From the NCBI RefSeq assembly GCF_001667145.1, contig NZ_LZIF01000111.1:1-64000 (forward strand): a stretch of DNA of 64,000 nt, read 5' to 3'. Below the pieces are notes generated by a model, which saw only the letters and a program-made list of their open reading frames with translations, was not told the DNA's origin and searched no databases. The stretch comes from Mycobacterium sp. 852002-51971_SCH5477799-a (GTDB lineage: Bacteria; Actinomycetota; Actinomycetes; Mycobacteriales; Mycobacteriaceae). The translations under genes and the position numbers were made by a program. Shown here piece after piece: positions 1 through 8,230 of this stretch. The number at the start of each line of letters is the position of its first letter. Within the stretch, counting starts at the first letter, position 1.

Positions 1-977
1 CGGAGTCATACGCCACCGAGGCCGGGTCGGCGCCCTCGGCGCCGCGCACCACCTCCGCGCCCACCGAGGGCCGGCTGGAGCGGCTGCGCGGCAGGCTGGC
101 CAGGTCGCAGAACGCGCTCGGGCGCAGCATGCTGGGCCTGATCGGGGGCGGTGACCTGGACGAGGACGCCTGGCAGGACGTCGAGGACACGCTGCTGATC
201 GCCGACCTGGGCCCGGTGGTCGCCGAATCGGTGATCGCGCAGCTGCGCAGCCGGCTGGCCAGCAGCGACGTGCGCACCGAGGCCGACGCCAAGGCCGTGC
301 TGCGCGACGTGCTGATCAACGAGTTGCAGCCCGGCATGGACCGGTCGATCCGGGCGCTGCCGCACGACGACCATCCCTCGGTGCTGCTGATCGTCGGCGT
401 GAACGGCACCGGAAAGACCACCACCGTCGGCAAGCTGGCCCGGGTGCTGGTCGCAGACGGGCGGCGCGTCGTCCTGGGTGCCGCCGACACCTTCCGCGCC
501 GCGGCGGCCGATCAGCTGCAGACCTGGGCATCGCGGGTGGGCGCGGAGGTGGTGCGCGGCGCCGAGGGCGCCGACCCGGCCTCGGTGGCGTATGACTCCG
601 TCGACAAGGGCATCGCCACGGGCGCCGATGTGGTGCTCATCGACACCGCGGGCCGGCTGCACACCAAGGTCGGGCTGATGGACGAGCTCGACAAAGTTAA
701 GCGGGTGGTAACACGGCGCGCGGCGGTCGACGAGGTGTTGCTGGTGCTTGACGCCACCATCGGGCAGAACGGACTGGCCCAGGCCCGGGTGTTCGCCGAG
801 GTCGTCGAGATCACCGGTGCGGTGCTGACCAAGCTGGACGGAACGGCCAAGGGCGGCATCGTCTTTCGGGTTCAGCAGGAACTGGGCGTGCCGGTCAAGC
901 TTGTCGGACTCGGGGAAGGCCCCGACGATCTCGCGCCGTTCGAACCGGCCGCTTTCGTCGACGCGCTGCTCGGCTGA
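1..977 (+). CDS. ftsY: Signal recognition particle receptor FtsY (5' end outside window)
   Basis: GTPase receptor that docks SRP-ribosome complexes at the membrane for co-translational insertion. The reading frame (third frame) is already open at the left edge, so the N-terminus is missing. An internal ATG at 129 is not the true start, because upstream codons continue an FtsY-like linker. Seen: the four-helix N domain ('DLDEDAWQDVEDTLL'), G1 loop GVNGTGKTTT near nt 400, DTFRAAA, DTAGR and TKLDGTAKGG, in canonical SRP-GTPase order. Ffh, its GTPase partner, lies at 8231. The gene ends 141 nt before amt. Its identity is very secure. Confidence 0.97.
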   Translation, partial: ESYATEAGSAPSAPRTTSAPTEGRLERLRGRLARSQNALGRSMLGLIGGGDLDEDAWQDVEDTLLIADLGPVVAESVIAQLRSRLASSDVRTEADAKAVLRDVLINELQPGMDRSIRALPHDDHPSVLLIVGVNGTGKTTTVGKLARVLVADGRRVVLGAADTFRAAAADQLQTWASRVGAEVVRGAEGADPASVAYDSVDKGIATGADVVLIDTAGRLHTKVGLMDELDKVKRVVTRRAAVDEVLLVLDATIGQNGLAQARVFAEVVEITGAVLTKLDGTAKGGIVFRVQQELGVPVKLVGLGEGPDDLAPFEPAAFVDALLG

Positions 978-1001
978 ACCTCTTACCCGGCCAGCGGGAC
1001 G

Positions 1002-1039
1002 TTAATACCGCTGAAACATGGCGGCACCATCGCCGAAAC
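1002..1039 (+). promoter_or_regulatory. Candidate GlnR-type box upstream of amt-glnB-glnD
   Basis: Two GAAAC half-sites (1013-1017 and 1035-1039) lie exactly 22 bp apart, one full period of the actinobacterial GlnR box (GTnAC-n6-GAAAC repeated). The intervening GTnAC-type half-sites are weak. The position, about 80-115 bp before amt, and the nitrogen-related operon fit GlnR control, but the assignment is inference from spacing and motif. Confidence 0.45.
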
Positions 1040-1118
1040 AACGATTGCGCAATCTTCTGGTCAGGTCATCAGACGTGCGTCTGGCGGCCAATCGTGGGCC
1101 GACCGGAGGAGATTGCGA

Positions 1119-2555
1119 GTGACATACCCGATACTGGGCCAGCCCAATACCGGCGATACCGCCTGGATGCTGGCCAGTTCCGCGCTGGTGCTGTTGATGA
1201 CGCCGGGCCTGGCGTTCTTCTACGGCGGTATGGTGCGCGCCCGAAGCGTGCTGAACATGCTCATGATGAGCATCAGCGCGATGGGTGTGGTCACCGTGCT
1301 GTGGGTGCTCTACGGCTATTCGCTCGCCTTCGGCGACGACGCCGGGGCCGGCGTCGTCGGAAAGCCGACCTCGTTCTGGGGTCTGAAAGGCCTCATCGGC
1401 GTCAACTCGGCGGCCGCCGATCCCAGCAAAGGCGTTGCGGCAACTGACATTCCGCTGGCGGGTACCCTGCCCGCGACCGTGTTCGTGGCTTTCCAGCTGA
1501 TGTTCGCGATCATCACCGTAGCCCTGATCTCGGGTGCGGTGTCCGACCGGCTGAAGTTCGGCGCCTGGCTGGTGTTCGCCGGCTTGTGGGCGACGTTCGT
1601 CTATTTCCCGGTCGCCCACTGGGTTTTCGCGTTCGACGGCTTCGCCTCCGAGAAGGGCGGCTGGATCGCCAACAAGCTGCACGCGATCGACTTCGCCGGG
1701 GGGACCGCGGTTCACATCAATTCCGGTGTGGCGGGCCTGATGCTGGCGATCGTGCTGGGCAAGCGGCGCGGTTGGCCCACCACGTTGTTCCGGCCGCACA
1801 ACCTGCCCTTCGTGATGCTCGGCGCCGGATTGCTGTGGTTCGGCTGGTACGGCTTCAACGCCGGATCGGCCACCAGCTCCAACGGTGTCGCCGGCTCGAC
1901 CTTCATCACCACGACGGTCGCGACGGCCACCGCGATGCTGGGCTGGATGCTCACCGAGCGCATCCGCGACGGCAAGGCGACGACGCTGGGCGCGGCGTCG
2001 GGCATCGTCGCGGGCCTGGTCGCCATCACGCCGTCGTGCTCGTCGGTCAACGTGCTCGGCGCCTTGGTGGTGGGCCTGGTGGCCGGCGTCGTGTGCGCGC
2101 TGGCGGTCGGCCTGAAATTCAAGCTGGGGTTTGACGACTCACTCGACGTGGTCGGCGTGCACCTGGTCGGCGGCTTGGCCGGCACCCTGCTGGTCGGGTT
2201 GCTCGCCGCGCCGGAGAGCCCGGCCATCAACGGCGTCACGGGGGTGTCCAAGGGCCTGTTCTACGGCGGCGGCTGGGCGCAGCTCGAGCGGCAGGCGGTC
2301 GGCGCGTTCAGCGTACTCATCTACTCTGGGGTGGTTACGCTGATCCTGGCCTTGATCCTGAAGTACACCATCGGGCTTCGTCTCAACCCGGAGGCGGAAG
2401 CCGCGGGTATCGACGAGGCCGAACACGCCGAGAGCGGTTACGATTTCGCCGTGGCTACCGGTTCGGTTCTGCCGCCCCGGGCCCCTGTGGTGGATACCCG
2501 CAACGGCCTGGAGGAGGAGCGAGTGGGCGACAAAGTGGAGGCAGAGCAGTCATGA
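1119..2555 (+). CDS. amt: Ammonium transporter Amt
   Basis: Integral membrane ammonium channel of the Amt/Rh family, 478 aa, with the usual run of about eleven hydrophobic helices. Seen: the N-terminal 'FFYGGMVRARSVLN' family signature and the conserved 'DFAGGTAVHINSG' and 'VVGVHLVGG' segments that carry the pore histidines. I chose GTG 1119 because GGAGGAG ends about 7 nt upstream; the in-frame TTG at 1113 would be too close to it. The stop overlaps the glnB start (ATGA), so the genes are probably translationally coupled. The C-terminal tail is long, acidic and cytoplasmic. Amt together with PII is the standard pairing in which GlnB/GlnK gates the channel. Confidence 0.96.
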   Translation: MTYPILGQPNTGDTAWMLASSALVLLMTPGLAFFYGGMVRARSVLNMLMMSISAMGVVTVLWVLYGYSLAFGDDAGAGVVGKPTSFWGLKGLIGVNSAAADPSKGVAATDIPLAGTLPATVFVAFQLMFAIITVALISGAVSDRLKFGAWLVFAGLWATFVYFPVAHWVFAFDGFASEKGGWIANKLHAIDFAGGTAVHINSGVAGLMLAIVLGKRRGWPTTLFRPHNLPFVMLGAGLLWFGWYGFNAGSATSSNGVAGSTFITTTVATATAMLGWMLTERIRDGKATTLGAASGIVAGLVAITPSCSSVNVLGALVVGLVAGVVCALAVGLKFKLGFDDSLDVVGVHLVGGLAGTLLVGLLAAPESPAINGVTGVSKGLFYGGGWAQLERQAVGAFSVLIYSGVVTLILALILKYTIGLRLNPEAEAAGIDEAEHAESGYDFAVATGSVLPPRAPVVDTRNGLEEERVGDKVEAEQS

Positions 2556-2890
2556 AGCTGATCACCGCGATCGTAAAGCCGTTCACGCTCGATGACGTGA
2601 AGACCAGTCTGGAGGACGCGGGCGTCCTGGGGATGACGGTCAGCGAAATCCAGGGCTACGGACGGCAGAAGGGTCACACCGAGGTCTACCGGGGTGCCGA
2701 ATATTCGGTCGACTTCGTGCCCAAGGTGCGCATCGAGGTCGTCGTCGACGATTCCATTGTCGACAAGGTCGTGGACAGCATCGTCCGCGCGGCGCGCACC
2801 GGCAAGATCGGTGACGGCAAAGTGTGGGTGAGCCCCGTGGAAACCATTGTGCGGGTGCGCACCGGCGAGCGCGGAACCGATGCGCTATGA
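2552..2890 (+). CDS. glnB: Nitrogen regulatory protein PII
   Basis: Trimeric 2-oxoglutarate/ATP sensor of 112 aa, the exact family length. The T-loop 'EVYRGAEYSVDFVPK' carries Tyr51, the residue modified by GlnD (adenylylated in actinobacteria). The B-loop 'TGKIGDGKVWV' and C-loop 'RTGERG' are present. It overlaps amt by 4 nt and precedes glnD by 45 nt, giving the amt-glnB-glnD operon conserved in mycobacteria. In this arrangement the protein is functionally GlnK-like. Confidence 0.96.
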   Translation: MKLITAIVKPFTLDDVKTSLEDAGVLGMTVSEIQGYGRQKGHTEVYRGAEYSVDFVPKVRIEVVVDDSIVDKVVDSIVRAARTGKIGDGKVWVSPVETIVRVRTGERGTDAL

Positions 2891-2935
2891 CATCCGCTGT
2901 CAATTGCTGATGCGACCCGGGCGGGCCGGGAGGGC

Positions 2936-5422
2936 ATGACCCTGAACGACCCCGACTCGTCCGGGCACCTAGCGGGGGCAGAAAGCGCCTGCGGGGCAGT
3001 CGATTTGGCGGCCTCGCGGCGCCAACTGCTGTCCGAGGGCAGCAAGCTGCACGCCGCCGAACTGCGGCACGCCTGGCTGGACCTGCACGAGTCCTGGTTG
3101 ATGGCCAAGGCGGCCGAGATCGGGATCACCGACGACAGCGGCTTCGCGATCGTCGGCATCGGTGGACTGGGCCGCCACGAGTTGTTGCCGCATTCCGACC
3201 TGGACCTGATGTTATTGCACGGCAACAAGTCCGACGACATGCTGGGCACGGTGGCCGACAAGTTGTGGTACCCGTTGTGGGACGCCAACGTTCGGCTCGA
3301 CCACAGTGTGCGAACCGTCTCCGGGGCCCTCGGGGTGGCCAACGCCGACATGATCGCGGCGCTGGGCATGCTCGACGCGCGCCACATCGCCGGCGACGCC
3401 CGGCTCTCCGACGAACTGATCGCCGGTGCTCGACGGCAGTGGCGCAGCGCAATTCGCTCCCGCATGAACGAGCTCATCGAAATGACACAGGCCCGCTGGG
3501 ACCGGTGCGGACGGATAGCGCAGCGGGCCGAGCCGGACCTGAAGTCGGGCCGCGGCGGCCTTCGCGATGTGCAACTGCTCGACGCGCTGGGCGTTGCCCA
3601 GCTGATCGACCGCCACGGCATGGCACGTCCGGAGTCACCCGGCGGTTCCCTCGACGATGCCCACCTGACGCTGCTCGACGTGCGCACCGAGCTGCACCGG
3701 GTATCGGGACGCGGACGCGACCAGTTGCAGGCCCAATACGCCGACGAGATCAGCGCCGCCCTGCACATCGGAGACCGGTTCGACTTGGCGCGCAAGCTAT
3801 CCGATGCCGGCCGCACCATCGCCTACCATGCCGAGACCGGCATTCGGACCGCCGAGAACGCGCTGCCCCGGCGCGGGGTGACGGCGCTGGTGCGGCGGCC
3901 CAAGCGCCGCCCGCTGGACGAGGGTGTCGTCGAATATGCCGGAGAGATCGTCCTTGCCCGCGACGCGCGGCCCGATACGGACGTCGGTTTGGTGTTGCGG
4001 GTGGCCGCCGCCTCGGCCGATACGGGGTTGCCGATCGGCGCGGCCACGCTGGGCCGGCTGGCCGCCGGCGCGCCGGAGATGCCGGTGCCGTGGCCGCGAG
4101 AGTCGTTGGACGACTTGCTGGTTGTGCTGTCCGCCGGGCCGACCACGGTGGCGACGATCGAAGCGCTCGACCGCACCGGCCTGTGGGGCCGGCTGTTGCC
4201 CGAATGGGACGCCATCCGCGACTTGCCGCCCCGCGACGTCGCGCACAAATGGACGGTGGACCGCCACGTCATCGAGACGGCGGTCAACGCCGCACCGCTG
4301 TCCACCCGGGTGGCGCGACCCGATCTGCTCGCGTTGGGCGCGCTCCTGCACGACATCGGCAAGGGCCGCGGCGTCGACCACAGCGTGCTGGGCGCGGGCC
4401 TGGCGCTCGAGATCGGGCCCAGGCTGGGCATCTCGCCAGCCGAGGCCGAGTTGCTCGCGCAGCTGGTCCGCCACCACCTGCTGCTGCCGATGGTGGCCAC
4501 CCGCAGCGACCTCAATGACCCCAACACCATTGAGCGCGTGGTCAAAGCGCTGAACGGGGACGCGCTGTTGCTCGAAGTCCTGCAAGCGCTGACGGAGGCT
4601 GATTCGAAGGCCACCGGGCCCGGGGTGTGGAGTGAGTGGAAGGCGTCGCTGATCGAGGACCTGGTCCGGCGCTGCCGGCTGGTGATGGCGGGGGAGCCGC
4701 TGCCAGAAGCGAAACCCGCTGCACCGCAATATCTTTCGTTGACGACCGATCGCGGCGTTCATGTGGAGATCAAGCCCAGCGGCGGCGAGCGTCTGGATGT
4801 GGTGATGGCCGCGCCGGATCAGCGGGGGCTGGTGTCGAAGGCCGCCGCGGTGTTGGCGCTGAACTCGCTGCGCATCCATTCGGCCTCGGCCAGCACCGAC
4901 GAGGGATTCGCGATCGTCGAATTCGTGGTGTCGCCGCTGTTCGGTTCACCGCCGGAAGCGGGCCTGCTGCGCCAGCAGTTCACCGGCGCGCTGGCCGGCG
5001 ACGTCGACGTGTTGGGGACGCTGGAAAAGCGGGACAGCGACGCCATCAGCGCGGCCACCAGCCGGGCCGGTGAGGTCCAGGTCGGGGTGCCCGTCACGCG
5101 GTCGAGCGCGCCGCCCCGCATCCTGTGGGTCGAGTCGGCCTCGCCCGATCAGTTGATCGTCGAGGTCCGCGCCATGGACCGGCTCGGGTTGCTCGCGTTG
5201 CTGACCCGCGCGCTGGAGTTGGCGGGCACCGACATCGTCTGGGCGAAGGTCAACACCTTCGGGTCGACGGCGGCCGACGTCTTCTGCGTGACGGTGCCGG
5301 CTGAAGCGGCCGACGCGGGCGCCGGCGCCGAGCACGGTGCGCGCGACGGGGTCGAGCAGAGCCTGCTGGCCGTGTTGGGCGGACCGACGGTCGAGGTGCT
5401 CGAGGAACCCGTCGGCGACTAG
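2936..5422 (+). CDS. glnD: PII nucleotidyltransferase / deadenylylase GlnD
   Basis: Bifunctional sensor that modifies PII according to glutamine level; actinobacterial GlnD adenylylates rather than uridylylates PII. It has 828 aa. Domains in order: nucleotidyltransferase with 'GGLGRHELLPHSDLDL' (about residues 77-92), a helical linker, an HD hydrolase with 'LLHDIGKGRGVDHS' (about 463-480), and two C-terminal ACT domains that bind glutamine (about 625-690 and 745-810). ATG 2936 follows a GGGAGG sequence. The last four bases form CTAG, which also supplies the stop codon of the convergent helicase gene, so no space separates the two genes. Confidence 0.95.
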   Translation: MTLNDPDSSGHLAGAESACGAVDLAASRRQLLSEGSKLHAAELRHAWLDLHESWLMAKAAEIGITDDSGFAIVGIGGLGRHELLPHSDLDLMLLHGNKSDDMLGTVADKLWYPLWDANVRLDHSVRTVSGALGVANADMIAALGMLDARHIAGDARLSDELIAGARRQWRSAIRSRMNELIEMTQARWDRCGRIAQRAEPDLKSGRGGLRDVQLLDALGVAQLIDRHGMARPESPGGSLDDAHLTLLDVRTELHRVSGRGRDQLQAQYADEISAALHIGDRFDLARKLSDAGRTIAYHAETGIRTAENALPRRGVTALVRRPKRRPLDEGVVEYAGEIVLARDARPDTDVGLVLRVAAASADTGLPIGAATLGRLAAGAPEMPVPWPRESLDDLLVVLSAGPTTVATIEALDRTGLWGRLLPEWDAIRDLPPRDVAHKWTVDRHVIETAVNAAPLSTRVARPDLLALGALLHDIGKGRGVDHSVLGAGLALEIGPRLGISPAEAELLAQLVRHHLLLPMVATRSDLNDPNTIERVVKALNGDALLLEVLQALTEADSKATGPGVWSEWKASLIEDLVRRCRLVMAGEPLPEAKPAAPQYLSLTTDRGVHVEIKPSGGERLDVVMAAPDQRGLVSKAAAVLALNSLRIHSASASTDEGFAIVEFVVSPLFGSPPEAGLLRQQFTGALAGDVDVLGTLEKRDSDAISAATSRAGEVQVGVPVTRSSAPPRILWVESASPDQLIVEVRAMDRLGLLALLTRALELAGTDIVWAKVNTFGSTAADVFCVTVPAEAADAGAGAEHGARDGVEQSLLAVLGGPTVEVLEEPVGD

Positions 5423-7167
5423 TGCTCGGCGTTGAGCTGCCGCACGGCGTCGATGCGCGCGCGCAGCTGTTCGCGGCTCGCCGCGGCGATCGGGGGGCCA
5501 CCGCAGCGGCGGCGCAGTTCGTTGTGGATCCAGCCGTGCGGCTTGCCCGTTCGGTGATGGGCGATCGAGACGAGGGTGTTCAGCTCGCGGCGCAACTCCC
5601 GAAGCTGGCCGTGCACGGTGGCGGACGGGGCTTGCGCGCCCCCCGGCGATCCGGCCTCCTCCTGCTGCAATCGGGCGCGCCTTCGCAGCTGTTCATCCTG
5701 GCGCTGGTGCAGCAGCGCGCGCATCTGTTCGGCGTCGAGCAGCCCGGGGATGCCGAGGTAGTCCGCCTCCTCGTCGCTGCCGGCCGCGGCGGCCGTGCCG
5801 AACGACGATCCGTCGAAGATGAGCTGGTCGAGTTCCGCGTCGGCGCCCAGCGAGGTGAACCCCTTGTCGAGGTCGCTCTTCTCGTCCTGCGTCTTGGTGG
5901 CGGGATCGCCCTCGAGCGGGTCGCCCTCGGCGACGCGGTGCGGCTCGCCGAGCACGTGGTTGCGCTGAGCCTCCAGCTCGCTGGCCAGCTGCAGCAGGTT
6001 CGGCACCGACGGCACGAAGATACTGGCGATTTCCCCGGGGCGGCGCGAGCGCACGAACCGGCCGACCGCCTGCGCGAAGAACAGCGGCGTCGAGGCGCTG
6101 GTGGCGTAGATCCCCACCGACAGCCGCGGCACGTCGACGCCCTCGGAGACCATGCGCACCGCGACCAGCCAGCGGCTGGTGCTCTCGGCGAATTCGCTGA
6201 TCCGCGCCGACGATCCGGGGTCGTCGGAGAGCACCAGCGTCGGCGCCTCGCCGGTCAGCTTCGCTAGCAGGGCGGCATAGGCGCGCGCCGCGGTCTGATC
6301 CGACGCGATGATCATTCCGCCGGCATCCGGTATGTGCGTGCGCAATTGGCGCAGCCGCAGATCCGCGGCGGTGATCACCGCCGGCATCCATTCGCCGGCG
6401 GGGTCTAGCGCCGTGCGCCACGCGCGCGCGGTCTGCTCGGCCGACAGGGGCTCGCCGAGGCGGGCCGCGTGCTCCTCGCCGGCGCTGTCGCGCCACCGCG
6501 CCTCCCCGGAATAGGCGAGAAACACCACCGGACGGACCACGCCGTCGGCGAGGGCATCGGTGTAGTCGTAGGTGTGGTCGGCCCGCGAACGCCGAATCCC
6601 GTCGGGGCCGGCCTCGTAGGTCACGAACGGGATGGGGCTGTCGTCGCTGCGAAAGGGCGTCCCCGTCAGCGCGAGCCGGCGGGTGGCGTCGCCGAAGGCT
6701 TCGCGGATGGCGTCGCCCCACGTCCTGGCGTCGCCGCCGTGGTGTATCTCGTCGAAGATCACCAGGGTCCTGCGTTGCTCGGTGCGCACCCGGTGCAGCG
6801 TCGGATGCGCGGCGACCTGCGCGTAGGTGACCATCACGCCGTGATACTCCGGCGCGATGCGCGGGTTGCTGTTGGAGAACCTCGCGTCCAGGGCCAGCCC
6901 GTAGCGCTGCGCGGCCTGCGCCCACTGCACCTTCAGGTGCTCGGTGGGCACCACAACGGTGACGTGCTCGACGGCGCGCTGGCCGAGCAGTTCGGCCGCC
7001 ACCCGCAGGGCGAACGTCGTTTTCCCCGCGCCCGGGGTGGCCACCGCCAGGAAATCGCGTGGCCGGCCGGCGAGGTAGCGCACCAGCGCCCTGCGCTGCC
7101 AGCCGCGCAGCACGCCGCTGTCGCTGTCGCCGCTGTCGGCCCGCGCCTGGATGTCGCCGAGCGGCAT
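5419..7167 (-). CDS. DEAD/DEAH-box helicase (Rv2917-like)
   Basis: Superfamily 2 helicase of about 582 aa. Seen: Q-like 'LRGWQRRAL', Walker A 'ATPGAGKTT', Walker B 'FDEIHHGG', motif III 'LTGTPFRSDD', and the C-terminal helicase half with 'SEGVDVPRLSVGIYAT' and 'QAVGRFVR'. Unlike many relatives it continues into a charged C-terminal tail. The frame is open up to 7308, but the upstream codons have poor third-position GC and would overlap the preceding gene, so I prefer ATG 7167 (GTG 7173 is an alternative). Probable orthologue of H37Rv Rv2917. The nucleic-acid substrate is unknown. Confidence 0.88.
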   Translation of the reverse strand: MPLGDIQARADSGDSDSGVLRGWQRRALVRYLAGRPRDFLAVATPGAGKTTFALRVAAELLGQRAVEHVTVVVPTEHLKVQWAQAAQRYGLALDARFSNSNPRIAPEYHGVMVTYAQVAAHPTLHRVRTEQRRTLVIFDEIHHGGDARTWGDAIREAFGDATRRLALTGTPFRSDDSPIPFVTYEAGPDGIRRSRADHTYDYTDALADGVVRPVVFLAYSGEARWRDSAGEEHAARLGEPLSAEQTARAWRTALDPAGEWMPAVITAADLRLRQLRTHIPDAGGMIIASDQTAARAYAALLAKLTGEAPTLVLSDDPGSSARISEFAESTSRWLVAVRMVSEGVDVPRLSVGIYATSASTPLFFAQAVGRFVRSRRPGEIASIFVPSVPNLLQLASELEAQRNHVLGEPHRVAEGDPLEGDPATKTQDEKSDLDKGFTSLGADAELDQLIFDGSSFGTAAAAGSDEEADYLGIPGLLDAEQMRALLHQRQDEQLRRRARLQQEEAGSPGGAQAPSATVHGQLRELRRELNTLVSIAHHRTGKPHGWIHNELRRRCGGPPIAAASREQLRARIDAVRQLNAEH

Positions 7168-7274
7168 CGACACAGGCCCCCCGTTCCTTGCTCGCCGACG
7201 CAGCTGACTCGATTGAGTCGCGGCTGTGAAATCTAGCACGCCAACGCTTTTCGGCGCAGTAACGACCCGACTGG

Positions 7275-8114
7275 CTACCGCGTCGGGCTCACGCAAATCT
7301 GCAGCCACTCATGGATGCGCCCGGCAACGTCGGCCCAGCCCGGTTCGAGCATCATGTTGTGGCCCATCGAAAAGAATTCCGGCTCGGTTCGGTACGCGCG
7401 TGCTGTGTTGCGCACCTCGCGGATGCTGACGAAGCCGTCGTGCTCGGCGCCCAGCACCAAGATCGGCGTGGTCACCCGCTTGGTTCTGACGCGGCGGACG
7501 ATCGGGTCGGTCATGGCCGCGCGCACACTCTCGGCCCCCGCGCGCTGCCGGCAGGATTCGACGACGGCCTCGGGCGTGTCGGGGCAGAACAGGTATTCAC
7601 GGGCCAGCGCCGGGGTGGCGAGGAACTTCAGCAGTGTGGGGTCGCTCCACGATTCCATCGTCATCGACGGCCGGCGGCGCCAGACCCGCAGCGCCAGGGT
7701 GAGCACGCCCTGCGGCGGCACCGAGCCCACCAGAACCGCGGCCGGGGCGCTGCGATCTTCGAGGTAGCGCTGGACCACGAAACCACCCAGGGAATGGCCT
7801 ACCAGGACCGGCGCGCCGCCCAGGTCGTCGGCCACCGAACGGACGTCGTCGATGTAGTCGCAGATGGACACCTTCGGCAGCGGCTTGGCCGTCGGGCTGG
7901 CACCGTGCCCGCGCAGGCTCATCGCGACCGCGCGGTAGCCGGCGTCGGCGAAAAAGTCCAGAAATTGTTCCCAGCACCACGCGCCATGCCAGCCGCCGTG
8001 CACGAAGAGCAGCGGCACCGGATGCGCCTCGCTGCAGGACCCCTTGTCGATCACCTCGAGCACTCGACCATTCAAACCCGCTCGCCGTCCCCGCGGGACT
8101 GAAACTACGCACAT
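7275..8114 (-). CDS. Alpha/beta hydrolase
   Basis: Soluble alpha/beta-fold hydrolase of 279 aa, esterase or lipase type, with unknown substrate. Seen: oxyanion loop 'LFVHGGWHGAWCW', nucleophile elbow 'GHSLGG', an acid in 'LGAEHDGF', and a catalytic His in 'SMGHNMMLE'. It is inserted between the helicase gene and ffh, which I recall as adjacent in H37Rv. The start is uncertain: homologous sequence seems to begin at a GTG near residue 18, and no strong ribosome-binding site precedes ATG 8114. Confidence 0.85.
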   Translation of the reverse strand: MCVVSVPRGRRAGLNGRVLEVIDKGSCSEAHPVPLLFVHGGWHGAWCWEQFLDFFADAGYRAVAMSLRGHGASPTAKPLPKVSICDYIDDVRSVADDLGGAPVLVGHSLGGFVVQRYLEDRSAPAAVLVGSVPPQGVLTLALRVWRRRPSMTMESWSDPTLLKFLATPALAREYLFCPDTPEAVVESCRQRAGAESVRAAMTDPIVRRVRTKRVTTPILVLGAEHDGFVSIREVRNTARAYRTEPEFFSMGHNMMLEPGWADVAGRIHEWLQICVSPTR

Positions 8115-8218
8115 GATTCTCGGCGTGTCGTGTGCATGGTTTCAGTGCCGCGGTCGGGGGCGGCGCCGGGCCCCTGTACTTGGCTGGGACACTGGCCAGC
8201 CCCGCTGGCCAAGACCAC

Positions 8219-8224
8219 TAGGCT
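8219..8224 (+). promoter_or_regulatory. -10 element giving a probable leaderless ffh transcript
   Basis: TAGGCT (TANNNT class) ends 6 nt before the GTG start of ffh. Transcription would begin at or beside the start codon, and no Shine-Dalgarno sequence is visible. Inference from spacing. Confidence 0.5.
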
Positions 8225-8230
8225 GGCGGG

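Noticed and set aside
7168..7308. N-terminal extension of the helicase gene up to ATG 7308
   Set aside because: Codons here have low third-position GC, overlap the upstream hydrolase gene, and lie before the conserved N-terminus.
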